Source: an uncultured Gemmatimonadales bacterium (GTDB lineage: Bacteria; Gemmatimonadota; Gemmatimonadetes; Longimicrobiales; Gaopeijiaceae). Taken from it: a stretch of DNA of 64,000 bases. Position numbers and translations under genes: made by a program. The notes beneath the pieces were generated by a model. That model did not search any database. It was given only the letters and a program-made list of their open reading frames with translations, and was not told the origin of the DNA. How positions within the stretch are numbered: position 1 is the stretch's first letter; each line of letters begins with the position of its first letter. Positions 1 through 8,156 of this stretch are shown in pieces. The stretch spans positions 31,417 to 95,416 of the forward strand of contig CALFPJ010000079.1 in the NCBI GenBank assembly GCA_937919655.1. Direction: 5' to 3'.

Positions 1-749
1 AGTCGGCGCTGTTCGGCCACATGAAGGGCTCCTTCACCGGTGCGGTCGCGGATCGCGCTGGCAAGTTTGAGCAGGCGGACGGCGGGACGCTCTTTCTCGA
101 TGAAATTGGGGATATGTCGCTCGACGCCCAGGCGAAGGTACTCCGAGTACTGGAGCAGGGCGTGCTCACGCGGGTGGGAGGGGTAAGAACGATCGCCGTG
201 GACGTCAGGGTGATCGCGGCGACCAATAAGGATCTCGACCAGGCGATTGCAGACGGCGAATTCAGAGAAGACCTTTTTTATCGACTGAACGTTGTCCCCG
301 TTCGTATTCCGCCCCTGCGTGAGCGTCGAGAAGACGTCCCCATGTTGGTTCGGCACTTTGTGGGCCAGCTCTCCAAGCGGGACGGCGTGGCCCCCAAGAG
401 CTTCACCAAGGACGCGGTAGATCGCCTTCGTAGTCTCGCCTGGCCAGGCAACGTGCGGGAGCTTCGAAACACCGTTGAGCGGCTACTGATTCTCTGCGGC
501 GGCGAGGAAGTTCGGGCTGAGGACGTTGATCTGCTCGTCCCCGGGCGACTTGGAGGACGCTCCGACGCTGGCGCCTTGCTGGCTTTCGAGACATTCGGAG
601 AATTCAAGGACCGGGCCGAGCAAGCGTATATCATGCACAAGCTCCGTGAGAACGACTGGAACGTCGCGGAAACCGCCCGGCGCATTGATATGCCCCGTTC
701 GAATCTGTACAAGAAGATCGAGAGGTACGGGCTGGTGCGGGACGCATAG
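1..749 (+). CDS. Sigma-54-dependent response regulator/activator, C-terminal part (cut by window edge)
   Basis: The reading frame is open from the first bases of the window, so the gene starts upstream and only its C-terminal part is here. Visible are the sigma-54-contacting loop, here in the GSFTGA variant of GAFTGA (nt 27-44), a Walker B segment [10 protein letters not shown] (nt 87-116), the [10 protein letters not shown] block and WPGNVREL of the AAA+ lid, and a C-terminal Fis-type helix-turn-helix ([20 protein letters not shown]). This is the NtrC family order: AAA+ ATPase that remodels sigma-54 holoenzyme, then DNA binding. The N-terminal receiver or sensor domain lies outside, so the input signal cannot be told. 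No sigma-54 promoter was recognised in the window, so its targets are probably elsewhere. Confidence 0.93.
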   Translation, partial: SALFGHMKGSFTGAVADRAGKFEQADGGTLFLDEIGDMSLDAQAKVLRVLEQGVLTRVGGVRTIAVDVRVIAATNKDLDQAIADGEFREDLFYRLNVVPVRIPPLRERREDVPMLVRHFVGQLSKRDGVAPKSFTKDAVDRLRSLAWPGNVRELRNTVERLLILCGGEEVRAEDVDLLVPGRLGGRSDAGALLAFETFGEFKDRAEQAYIMHKLRENDWNVAETARRIDMPRSNLYKKIERYGLVRDA

Positions 750-793
750 CAGTTCGCTGAGCCGCGCCCGTCCGAGTTTCGATTCCCGCCATT

Positions 794-822
794 TTGCCCA
801 TCTTCCGGGGTGTCGGTATACT
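794..822 (+). promoter_or_regulatory. Sigma-70-type promoter for the riboswitch/btuB transcript
   Basis: TTGCCC (794-799) and TATACT (817-822) are separated by exactly 17 bases. They match 4/6 and 5/6 of the -35 and -10 consensus. Transcription would start near 829, just ahead of the cobalamin aptamer, which is the position expected for its promoter. Confidence 0.6.
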
Positions 823-828
823 ACGGGT

Positions 829-1000
829 ACATTGATGATACGGGTGGGCCATATTGGAAGCCGGTGTGATTCCGGCGCGGCCCCGCCACTGTAAGAGGTC
901 CGAGTTAACCCTCGGAACGTCTGCTCATGAAGCCACTGGGGCATGTGTCCTGGGAAGGCGGGTAGATGGCCTTGAGCCAGGAGACCTGGACCACCCGTCC
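829..1000 (+). promoter_or_regulatory. Cobalamin riboswitch (aptamer)
   Basis: The stretch contains the ordered conserved blocks of the B12 aptamer: GGAAGCCGGTG then ATTCCGGCGCGGCCCCGCCA followed by CTGTAAG (857-895), a GCCACTG block (932-938), GGGAAGGCGGG (952-962), and the B12 box AGCCAGGAGACCTG (975-988). It lies directly upstream of a BtuB-like receptor gene, the classical target. A terminator hairpin follows at 1048-1078, so the switch probably acts mainly by transcription attenuation, lowering receptor synthesis when adenosyl- or other cobalamin is plentiful. Exact aptamer ends are approximate. Confidence 0.95.
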
Positions 1001-1047
1001 AAGCCAACATTTCCGTGGGGGAATGGGCGGGTGTTGTGTTTCTGCCC

Positions 1048-1078
1048 CCCGTTCTTCCATGATGAGGAACGGGTTTTT
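1048..1078 (+). terminator. Riboswitch expression-platform terminator covering the btuB SD
   Basis: CCCGTTCTT (1048-1056) pairs with AGGAACGGG (1065-1073) with one G-U, and TTTTT (1074-1078) follows. The btuB ATG is at 1081, two bases after the T-run. The right arm holds the only purine-rich Shine-Dalgarno-like segment (GAGGAA), so the same hairpin would both end transcription and hide the ribosome site. GGGGG at 1017-1021 could pair with the C-run at 1045-1050 as an anti-terminator; that pairing is inference. Confidence 0.8.
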
Positions 1079-1080
1079 CT

Positions 1081-3072
1081 ATGAAATGGCACGCCGTACC
1101 GTCGCGCCCGCAGGCGCGTTCAACGCTCCTGTCTCTTGTACTTCTTCTTGGGCTGCCCGCGGCCTCGTCGGCTCAGGATCCTGCTTACCCACTCAAGGGC
1201 TTGATCGTGACAGCCAGCCCGACACCTCGGGCGGCCACCTCTGTCGCGACGAATGTGACGGTCTTGGACGTCGATATTCTGCGCCGGCGGGGTCTTGTCA
1301 CCGTGGCAGAGGCTCTCAGGGGAGGGGCCGGGCTTTCCGTGGCTCGGAATGGGTCGTTCGGCGCGGCAACGTCGCTGTTCATGCGTGGAGCTGAGAGTGA
1401 CCACGTCCTGGTCCTTGTGGACGGTGTGCAGGTCAATCAGCCGGGCGGCGCGTTCGATTTCTCGTCGCTTCTGCTCGCGAATGTAGAGCGGATCGAGATT
1501 CTCCGTGGGCCTGCGAGCGCGCTGCACGGCTCAGACGCAGTTGCCGGCGTCATTCATGTCATCACCAAGTCTGGTGTAGGCGCGCCTCGGGGGGCGATCG
1601 GATCGCGCTTCGGGTCCTTCGGCCGACGAGATTGGACGGCTGAACTGTCCGGGGGCGATGACCGAGCCGGATACACCCTGGGGCTCACGAGGCTCGCCAC
1701 AGACGGCATCCTCGCCTTCAACAACCAAACCTCGAACAACGTCTTCAACGGCCGGGCACGATTCTCTCCAGACTCGCGTACGCAGGCAGACCTTTCGTTT
1801 CGTCTCGGAGATAGTGAGTTCCACCTTCCGACCGATGGTTCTGGGAACGTCGTCGATCGCAATGCGTTCACCTACGGCGATGAAACTCTGATAGGACTCC
1901 GCCTCCTTAGGTCGGTCGCCTCGGACCTCGACTGGGAGGCTCACCTCGGAGTCGTGGATACGGACGGCGGCTTCAAGGATGCCGCTGACGATGTCGCTGA
2001 CTCACTCGGTTTTTTTGGGTTCAACAGTCTCGACAATGTTCGCCGCGCCACCGTCGACATGCGTGCCCACTGGAGTCCAGGCCTGACGGTATTGACCGCG
2101 GGGTGGGAGTTCGAGACCGAACGCCAGCGCTCCTTCACCGAGTCCCTCAGCGAATACGGTCCTTCGGCCGAGAACAGCGCGTACTCACGGCTCAACCGTG
2201 CCTACTACGGACACCTCACAGGAAGTCGAGGCGCCTTGGCCTACAATGCAGGGGCGCGCATGGAGGACAATGAGCGGTTCGGGACGTCAGGAACGTGGCA
2301 GGTCGGGGCAGCTTGGGCGCTTCCAGGGAGTCCCCATGTGCGTCTGCGGGCTTCAGCGGGGCGGTCGCTCAAGGAACCCACATTTTACGAGACCTTTGCG
2401 ACCGGATTCGCACGCGGGAACGCTGACCTCGAACCCGAGACAGGTCAGTCGTGGGAGGCTGGGGTCGACGGTGTCGTTCTTGCGGGCCGGGTCCAACTGA
2501 GGGGTACATGGTTCGACCAATCCTTCTCGAACCTGATCCAATACACCTTCTCACCGCCCACGCCAGCAGGTCCGAACTTCTTCAATGTCGCTTCCGCGAA
2601 GAGCCGGGGATTCGAGTTCGAGACCACGTTCGAGAGCGGTGCCCTGCAGGGCGGTGCTTCGTGGACCTGGCTCGACACCAAAGTGACGGACGCGGGCTTT
2701 GACACCGAACTCGGTGCCACGTTTGTCGAAGGTGAGTCGCTCCTGCGGCGGCCGCGGCATGAGGTTGAGGCCCACTTGGCCGCCGACCTGGGACCCCGTG
2801 CAGGCGTGTTTGCGGTCGTGTCTGTGGTAGGGACGAGGTCAGATCGGGATTTCTCCACGTTCCCAGCTGGGCGTGTGACGCTCGATCGTTACACGAACCT
2901 CTCGTTAGGTGGTTCATGGACGCTGATACCAGGTAAGCCAGGCCGTGCTGGCTTCACGCTCACAGCCCGTTCTGAGAACCTCTTCGACAGGAGCTTTCAG
3001 GAAGTATTCGGATTCCGCGCACCAGGGAGAGGTCTCTATCTCGGGGGCACCGTGACGTTCGGAAACCGCTAG
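1081..3072 (+). CDS. btuB: TonB-dependent cobalamin receptor (BtuB-like)
   Basis: A 663-residue outer-membrane receptor that would carry cobalamin or a related corrinoid across the outer membrane using TonB energy. A signal peptide (hydrophobic residues about 14-26, cleavage likely after ALA31 in ASSA) is followed by GLIVTASP (40-47), which resembles the TonB box of enteric BtuB. The plug domain spans about residues 50-165 (SLFMRGAESDHVLVLVDG, RIEILRGPASALHGSDAVAG). The rest reads as alternating beta-barrel strands and ends in an aromatic-rich strand (GLYLGGTVTF). The substrate assignment rests on the upstream cobalamin riboswitch and the TonB-box likeness. No btuCDF genes are present here. 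Its stop codon overlaps that of the convergent gene. Confidence 0.9.
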   Translation: MKWHAVPSRPQARSTLLSLVLLLGLPAASSAQDPAYPLKGLIVTASPTPRAATSVATNVTVLDVDILRRRGLVTVAEALRGGAGLSVARNGSFGAATSLFMRGAESDHVLVLVDGVQVNQPGGAFDFSSLLLANVERIEILRGPASALHGSDAVAGVIHVITKSGVGAPRGAIGSRFGSFGRRDWTAELSGGDDRAGYTLGLTRLATDGILAFNNQTSNNVFNGRARFSPDSRTQADLSFRLGDSEFHLPTDGSGNVVDRNAFTYGDETLIGLRLLRSVASDLDWEAHLGVVDTDGGFKDAADDVADSLGFFGFNSLDNVRRATVDMRAHWSPGLTVLTAGWEFETERQRSFTESLSEYGPSAENSAYSRLNRAYYGHLTGSRGALAYNAGARMEDNERFGTSGTWQVGAAWALPGSPHVRLRASAGRSLKEPTFYETFATGFARGNADLEPETGQSWEAGVDGVVLAGRVQLRGTWFDQSFSNLIQYTFSPPTPAGPNFFNVASAKSRGFEFETTFESGALQGGASWTWLDTKVTDAGFDTELGATFVEGESLLRRPRHEVEAHLAADLGPRAGVFAVVSVVGTRSDRDFSTFPAGRVTLDRYTNLSLGGSWTLIPGKPGRAGFTLTARSENLFDRSFQEVFGFRAPGRGLYLGGTVTFGNR

Positions 3073-3903
3073 CGAGAGATGCGGGTCCCGTCTCCTAGCG
3101 CGTAGAGCGCCTCCATGGTCTTGTAGTCCTGAGCGCTGAGAGACGTTGCAGTATTCGTGGGATACATGACGTCCCGCTCATTATCCCTGTGCATAAGAAG
3201 TCCCAAAGCGTGTCCCATTTCGTGCGCGGCGGTCAGGAGAATCTGGCGGCCGTCGATCACGCGCTCGGGGCGGAACGGACTACGGGTGGCCAGTTCTAGG
3301 CCCAGCACCTCGAGCCCCCCCCTGAGCCGACCACTGTGTACGGGCCACGCGGATCTGCGTCCCGTTGAGAGAACGGTGCCATTGAACAGCGAAATCCGAC
3401 TCCCTGTTGCCCCGTTCATCCACGGAGATCGGGAAGGGCTGACCGTTCCACGCTCTCACGCCAGCCGCCGCGGCGCTCTGTAGTCGGCGGGCGTCTCCGG
3501 CGGATTCCCCAGTGGGCAGGGGGATGTGGACGACAATCGTGCCCTCGTGGTCCTTCCAACGGTGAATGTCGACCGCGCCAGTCTGGTTGATCTCCGCACA
3601 AAGGTATCCGACGCTCAAGCAGGCCTCGCTGGCCGACAAGTTTGGAGCTACTAGGCCTCCGCCCAATGCCTGACCGCCGGACGCTCCACGTGCGGCCCCG
3701 CCGCCGCCTTCGGTCTCAAGCACCGCGGCACAAAGCGGATTCGTATCGCCCCCCCGGCACTCTTCCCAAGAGGGCTGGGCCTCCCGTTGACTTGGCACCC
3801 GGTCACGGAGCATGGCGAAGACGCCCCCCAGCACGAGGACCGTGGCCAGGAAGGACACAGGATTGAAACCGCGACCTGAGCGGAGCACCATGAAAGCAGG
3901 CAT
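3069..3903 (-). pseudogene. Matrixin-like secreted zinc metalloprotease, frameshifted at a G8 tract
   Basis: Two minus-strand frames together make one protein. The upstream part (ATG at 3903; a TTG at 3924 is possible) has an N-terminal membrane anchor or signal (VSFLATVLVLGGVFAML) and a matrixin-like segment (HEGTIVVHIPLP, RAWNGQPFPISV). The downstream part carries HEMGHALGLLMH (HEMGH at 3210-3224) and a DVMYP Met-turn. The frames meet at a run of eight C on the plus strand (3315-3322, G8 on the coding strand); seven G would restore one frame reading AQGGLEVLGLELATRSPF. The zinc motif has one residue more than the usual HExxHxxGxxH spacing. It may be a decayed gene, a phase-variable gene, or a homopolymer sequencing error. 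The stop overlaps the btuB stop tail to tail. Confidence 0.72.
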
Positions 3904-4065
3904 GTCGAATCTCTTGGGACTCAATCAACGTCCAATTGTATGGGGCGGCGGCTGATGCCGAAACCAGATGTAGCGGGAACGAGCCTGCCAAGCATTGTGT
4001 ATGTCGAGAATCATGAGACTCATGACGGAACTACCTTCGCCACGTGGGGCCAAAGAGAGGGCGGT

Positions 4066-4815
4066 GTGCACGGACCAGATCAAGACCACGGGGTCGTCGC
4101 CGCGATTCTGATCGAGGAAGATCAGTCGACGAATGGTGCTGCGGCGGGACTTTGGGACTGGACTAAGTCCCTCCTCGTTGCGGTGATGCTGTTCCTGGTG
4201 ATCCGATCGTTCGTGGTGGAGGCGTTTAAGATCCCGACCTCATCCATGGAAGGGACACTTCTGGTCGGTGACTTTCTCTTGGTCAACAAGGCCGTCTTTG
4301 GTGCCAATGTACCCGGGACCGACCTCACGTTGCCTGCCTTCGCGGATCCGTCCCGCGGCGATGTGGTGGTTTTCAATCCGCCCCACGAGCCGGAGAAGAA
4401 CTACGTCAAGCGACTGGTTGGCGTCCCGGCGGACACGCTTGAGATGCGCGACAAGCGTCTCTACTTAAACGGCTCTCCGGTGTATGAGTCCTATGCTCAA
4501 TACGTCGATCAGAGAGGTGATGCCGAACACGTCGATATGAAGTGGCAGTCCAACCACCTCATAGCCTCCGCGTCTCCGAGGTATCACCCCACGAGGGACA
4601 ACTGGGGCCCCATCGTCGTACCCAAGGACCGGTACTTTGTCTTAGGCGACAATCGGGACAACAGCGAGGACTCTCGCTATTGGGGGTTCGTTCGTCGCGA
4701 CGCGATTCGGGGCAAGCCGTGGTTCGTGTACTACTCCTTCGACCCCAGCGACCCCGTGGAAGCACCGTGGCTGCTCGGAATCCGCTGGGGCCGAATCGGG
4801 CGGCCCATCCGGTAG
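4066..4815 (+). CDS. lepB: Signal peptidase I
   Basis: Membrane-bound Ser/Lys protease that removes signal peptides from exported proteins. From a GTG at 4066, preceded by GAGAGG five bases upstream, the protein is 249 residues. An N-terminal transmembrane helix (LLVAVMLFLVIRSFVV) comes first, then box B PTSSMEGTLLVGD with the nucleophile Ser60, box D YVKRLVGVPADT with the general base Lys115, and box E GDNRDNSEDSR. The frame stays open to an ATG at 3940, but those extra 42 residues look non-coding and would overlap the divergent promoter region, so the GTG is preferred. The many exported proteins in this window are natural substrates. Confidence 0.93.
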   Translation: MHGPDQDHGVVAAILIEEDQSTNGAAAGLWDWTKSLLVAVMLFLVIRSFVVEAFKIPTSSMEGTLLVGDFLLVNKAVFGANVPGTDLTLPAFADPSRGDVVVFNPPHEPEKNYVKRLVGVPADTLEMRDKRLYLNGSPVYESYAQYVDQRGDAEHVDMKWQSNHLIASASPRYHPTRDNWGPIVVPKDRYFVLGDNRDNSEDSRYWGFVRRDAIRGKPWFVYYSFDPSDPVEAPWLLGIRWGRIGRPIR

Positions 4816-5083
4816 CGCCGGAGCAAGTGGAACCCCAGCATCATCCGTCCATTGCACCCGAACATGAGTGCCGTGGCTGTCCGGCGGAACTCCATCTCGG
4901 CCTGCCCCGTCGCCCACGGTCGCTATAGCGCTGCTATTACTCCGGCGTCGGTCCGTCTCAGCCGAGCGCCCCACCCTACGAATGATCCGCGCGGCCAGTT
5001 GCGCAGTGCCCTTGCACCACCGATTCTAACTTCGTGGCCTTACATTGAGCCCGCCCCTCTTTGATCAGTCCTCGCGCACGATT

Positions 5084-5935
5084 ATGACCTTCTCACTCCG
5101 AAAAGGATCCTTCAAAGAAGGGTCCTTGGACCAGTACCTGAAGGAGATCAGCAAGTACCCGCTGATCGATCGGGCGGAGGAGGCCCGTCTGGGACGGCTT
5201 ATTCGCAAGGGCGAAGAATACGCCCTAGATAAACTGGTTCGCTCTAACCTCCGCTTCGTGGTGTCGGTTGCGAAGAAATATCAAAATCAGGGTGTGCCGT
5301 TCTCTGACTTGATCAACGAGGGGAACCTTGGCTTGATTCGGGCCGCGCATAAGTTCGACGAGACCAAGGGCATCAAGTTCATCAGTTACGCGGTCTGGTG
5401 GATTCGGCAGGCGGTTCTACAGGCGCTCGCGGAACAGAGTCGAATTGTGCGGGTGCCTCTGAATAGGGCGGGGGCACTTCACCGTATCGGACGTCGGAGT
5501 TCCAGTTTGCTGCAGGAGCTCGGGCGCGAGCCGACGGTCGACGAGATCGCAGAGGACCTCGACATTACCCATGAGGAAGTCGAGCGTACGCTGGCCATCT
5601 CGCAGTCGCACCTGTCTCTGGACGCCCCGATGACGCCCGGGGAGGACAACCGGCTTCTTGACTACCTCCCAGACCAGTACTCGCCAGGTCCGGAAGACGA
5701 GACGTTCCAGCACGCGCTAAAAGACACTGTAGAAGAGGCCCTGGGGACCCTGAAGGAGCGTGAGGCGAAGATCCTCCGGCTCTACTTCGGTCTGGATGAT
5801 CAGGAGCCTATGACCCTCGAAGAGATCGGCACGATTCTCGGCGTCACCCGTGAGCGAGTGCGGCAGATTAAAGAGAAGGCGCTGGTGCGCCTCCGCCACG
5901 CTTCACGGGCCCGATTCTTGGAGACGTTCCGGTAG
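5084..5935 (+). CDS. rpoD: Primary-type sigma-70 factor, short form (RpoD/SigA-like)
   Basis: About 283 residues from the ATG at 5084; an in-frame TTG at 5045 gives a less likely 13-residue extension, and neither start has a clear SD. Region 1.2 (SLDQYLKEISKYPLI) starts almost at the N-terminus, so region 1.1 is absent. Regions 2.1-2.4 (VRSNLRFVVSVAKKYQNQG, INEGNLGLIRAA, ISYAVWWIRQAVLQALAEQ), region 3 and region 4 (MTLEEIGTILGVTRERVRQI) are all complete. The layout and length match the compact primary sigma of Bacteroidota rather than the long RpoD of proteobacteria. It could be a group 2 sigma if a longer rpoD exists elsewhere. Monocistronic by position. Confidence 0.9.
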   Translation: MTFSLRKGSFKEGSLDQYLKEISKYPLIDRAEEARLGRLIRKGEEYALDKLVRSNLRFVVSVAKKYQNQGVPFSDLINEGNLGLIRAAHKFDETKGIKFISYAVWWIRQAVLQALAEQSRIVRVPLNRAGALHRIGRRSSSLLQELGREPTVDEIAEDLDITHEEVERTLAISQSHLSLDAPMTPGEDNRLLDYLPDQYSPGPEDETFQHALKDTVEEALGTLKEREAKILRLYFGLDDQEPMTLEEIGTILGVTRERVRQIKEKALVRLRHASRARFLETFR

Positions 5936-6027
5936 GAGGCAGAGCTCCGGTTTCGTCCTTCGCCAGTGTTGGGCCTCAGCAGTCCGCAGCCTCGCCGAAA
6001 GGCACAAAAAATAGGGGGCGTCATCGG

Positions 6028-6056
6028 TTGACACTCCCCTGATGCTCGGATATCCT
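6028..6056 (+). promoter_or_regulatory. Sigma-70 promoter of the rplM ribosomal operon
   Basis: A perfect -35 TTGACA (6028-6033) is followed by a 17-base spacer and TATCCT (6051-6056, 4/6 of consensus). The start would be near 6063, about 35 bases before the rplM ATG, and the strength suits a ribosomal protein operon. Confidence 0.75.
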
Positions 6057-6097
6057 TATTGGCTCTGGTTTGGAAGCGCCTTTCTTAAGTTGCGGGC

Positions 6098-6526
6098 ATG
6101 AGAACGTATACTCCAAAAGCCGACGACATTGTGCATCACTGGTGGATCGTTGATGCGGCCGACCGGCCGCTCGGACGACTCGCCACACAGATCGCAATGG
6201 TGCTCCGAGGCAAACATAAACCGATGTACACGCCCCATCTCGACACGGGTGACCACATTGTGGTTATCAACGCCGAGAAGATCGTGCTCACCGGTAACAA
6301 AGCCGACCAAAAGACCTACTTTCGTCACTCCGGCTACATGGGTCACGAAAAGCATATACCCTTCCGCCGAGTGATTGCGTCTCATCCTGAGCGCGTGATT
6401 GAACTTGCCGTGAAGGGCATGATGCCGAAGAACGCTCTAGGTCGGGCGATGCGAAAGAAATTGAAGGTCTACGCGGGCGGGGACCATCCCCATCAGGGCC
6501 AACAGCCCCAGCCTCTGGACATCTGA
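6098..6526 (+). CDS. rplM: 50S ribosomal protein L13 (uL13)
   Basis: A 142-residue protein, the usual bacterial length, that binds 23S rRNA early in large-subunit assembly. Recognisable segments are [16 protein letters not shown] near the N-terminus, [18 protein letters not shown], and [11 protein letters not shown] with [17 protein letters not shown] near the C-terminus. It heads a transcription unit that starts at the TTGACA/TATCCT promoter and continues 17 bases later into rpsI, the universal L13-S9 pairing. Confidence 0.99.
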   Translation: MRTYTPKADDIVHHWWIVDAADRPLGRLATQIAMVLRGKHKPMYTPHLDTGDHIVVINAEKIVLTGNKADQKTYFRHSGYMGHEKHIPFRRVIASHPERVIELAVKGMMPKNALGRAMRKKLKVYAGGDHPHQGQQPQPLDI

Positions 6527-6543
6527 AGAGAGATTCGAGCTAC

Positions 6544-6945
6544 ATGGCCGTCGACGTAAAGAACCAAATTCAGACCGTTGGTCGTCGCAAGACGTCCGTT
6601 GCGCGCATTCAGCTTCGTCCCGGTAAGGGTGAGTGGAAGGTGAACGGTCGCACGATGGATGACTATTTTCCTCGTCCTACGCATCAGATTCGGGTGGTGG
6701 AGCCATTCAAGGCCACCGAACTCGAAGGACAATTTGATGTCAGCGTCCGCGTTCGCGGAGGTGGCCTCACAGGTCAGTCCGATGCGGTTCGCATGGGATT
6801 GGCCCGCGCCATCGTCGAATACGACGAGGAGTTGCGTCCGATCCTCCGAGGCAAGGGCATGCTCACTCGCGACGCCCGCGAGGTCGAGCGCAAGAAGCCC
6901 GGTCGCCCCAAGGCACGCAAGCGGTTCCAGTTCTCCAAGCGTTAA
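6544..6945 (+). CDS. rpsI: 30S ribosomal protein S9 (uS9)
   Basis: A 133-residue protein of normal length. It shows TVGRRKTSVARIQLRPG at the N-terminus, RGGGLTGQSDAVRMGLARA in the middle, and the basic tail ending KARKRFQFSKR. The last Lys-Arg pair of S9 reaches the P-site tRNA in known ribosomes. It follows rplM closely and is separated from rpsB by an 81-base gap that folds into two small hairpins (GGGTGC/GCACCC and GGAGC/GCTCC), which may be a leader for rpsB. Confidence 0.99.
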   Translation: MAVDVKNQIQTVGRRKTSVARIQLRPGKGEWKVNGRTMDDYFPRPTHQIRVVEPFKATELEGQFDVSVRVRGGGLTGQSDAVRMGLARAIVEYDEELRPILRGKGMLTRDAREVERKKPGRPKARKRFQFSKR

Positions 6946-7026
6946 AATTTCGTTGTAGTCGGGGTGCGCCAGCACCCTGATATCCTGATCGGAGCGTAAT
7001 CGGCTCCATTGACAAGAGAATGCTAG

Positions 7027-8022
7027 ATGTCTGAAGTAGGCCTTAACGAGCTACTGGAGGCCGGAGTACACTTCGGTCACCAGACTAGCCGTTGGAATCC
7101 GAAGATGAAGCAGTTCATCTTCACGGAACGCAACGGCATCCACATCATCGACCTCCGCAAAACGCTCGATCGCCTCATCATTGCGCAGCAGGCAATTCGG
7201 GAGGTCGTGCTGAGAGGGGACCGGATACTCTTCGTGTGCACGAAGAAGCAGCTCCGTTCCATCGTCGAGGTCGAAGGTCAGCGTTCAGGTGCGTTCTACG
7301 TCACCGAGCGTTGGCTCGGCGGCATGCTCACGAACTTCCAGACGATCCGTAAGCAGATTCGTCGACTCAAGGAACTCGAGCGTGGCCAGGAAGAGGACGC
7401 GTATGAGTTCTACACGAAGAAAGAGCGATTGATGCTTGATCGTGAGCGGATCAAGCTCGACAAGTACTTGGCCGGCGTTAAAGATATGGGGCGCCTTCCG
7501 GGTGCGGTCTTTATCGTTGATGCCAAGCGCGAAACGATTGCAATCAAGGAAGCGTCGAAGCTCGGTATCCCGATCATCGCGATCACCGACACGAACGCGG
7601 ATCCCGATTTGGTCGACTTCCCGATCCCGGGCAATGATGACGCCATCAGATCTGTCAGCCTGATCGCCAAGGCGATTGCCGACACGATTGCGACGGCGAG
7701 ACTTGAGGTCCCCGATGAGGAGCGTCGTCGGGTGGATGAAATGGAAGCCACCACCTACTCCACCGAGACCGGTGAGACCACAGAGAAGACGGAGCCGCAG
7801 CGCAAGAGGCCTCGCCGCAAGCGCCGTCCTCGTCCTGAGGTCATTGCCCTGCACACCAAGGAAGATGGGACGGTGGACACGGAGGCTTTGGAGGCTGCTG
7901 AGGCTGCTGCCGAGGCTGCTGAGGGAGAAGCGGCTAAGGCTCCAGCCGTTAAGGCCGAGGCTCCTGCTGCTAAAGATAGCAAAGCCGAGGCGTCGGCCGA
8001 CGCGGAGAAGTCTGAGGGTTAG
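7027..8022 (+). CDS. rpsB: 30S ribosomal protein S2 (uS2) with long charged C-terminal tail
   Basis: The S2 core is complete: LLEAGVHFGHQTSRWNPKM, GIHIIDLRKTLDRL, ERWLGGMLTNFQTIRKQI, and DLVDFPIPGNDDAIRS near residue 200. The protein is 331 residues, about 75-85 longer than typical S2. The excess is a C-terminal tail with a basic patch (QRKRPRRKRRPRPE), a short ordered-looking stretch (EVIALHTKEDGTVDTEALE), and then a long Ala/Glu/Lys low-complexity end. The codons of the tail are GC-rich and regular, with no sign of frameshift. It sits between rpsI and an attenuator-like terminator before tsf. Confidence 0.98.
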   Translation: MSEVGLNELLEAGVHFGHQTSRWNPKMKQFIFTERNGIHIIDLRKTLDRLIIAQQAIREVVLRGDRILFVCTKKQLRSIVEVEGQRSGAFYVTERWLGGMLTNFQTIRKQIRRLKELERGQEEDAYEFYTKKERLMLDRERIKLDKYLAGVKDMGRLPGAVFIVDAKRETIAIKEASKLGIPIIAITDTNADPDLVDFPIPGNDDAIRSVSLIAKAIADTIATARLEVPDEERRRVDEMEATTYSTETGETTEKTEPQRKRPRRKRRPRPEVIALHTKEDGTVDTEALEAAEAAAEAAEGEAAKAPAVKAEAPAAKDSKAEASADAEKSEG

Positions 8023-8084
8023 TACTACTCCTTATGCCGGGCCTTCGCGTCCGGTCTGGTTTCCGGCTGTAACGGGACCGGCGA

Positions 8085-8131
8085 GAGGCGGCATAGGAAC
8101 CGGCGCCCCGGCTCCGCGCCGCCTCTTTTTT
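8085..8131 (+). terminator. Intrinsic terminator/attenuator between rpsB and tsf
   Basis: GAGGCGGC (8085-8092) pairs perfectly with GCCGCCTC (8118-8125), with a further GC-rich inner stem, and six T (8126-8131) follow. It lies between two genes that are normally co-transcribed. It would therefore let S2 be made in excess of EF-Ts, or tsf may have its own promoter. Confidence 0.85.
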
Positions 8132-8156
8132 ACAGCCCAGTTCGATCACAGGCAAG

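Noticed and set aside
3940..4065. Longer start of lepB at the ATG 3940
   Set aside because: The added residues resemble no signal peptidase, while a GTG at 4066 has an ideal SD (GAGAGG, five bases).
4816..5083. Possible small gene or RNA between lepB and the sigma factor gene
   Set aside because: The 268-base gap has short open frames without SD, no convincing promoter pair and no stable terminator; I see nothing I can support.
6946..7026. rpsB leader as a known S2-binding motif
   Set aside because: Two small hairpins are visible but I cannot match them to the described proteobacterial rpsB leader; mentioned only in the rpsI entry.
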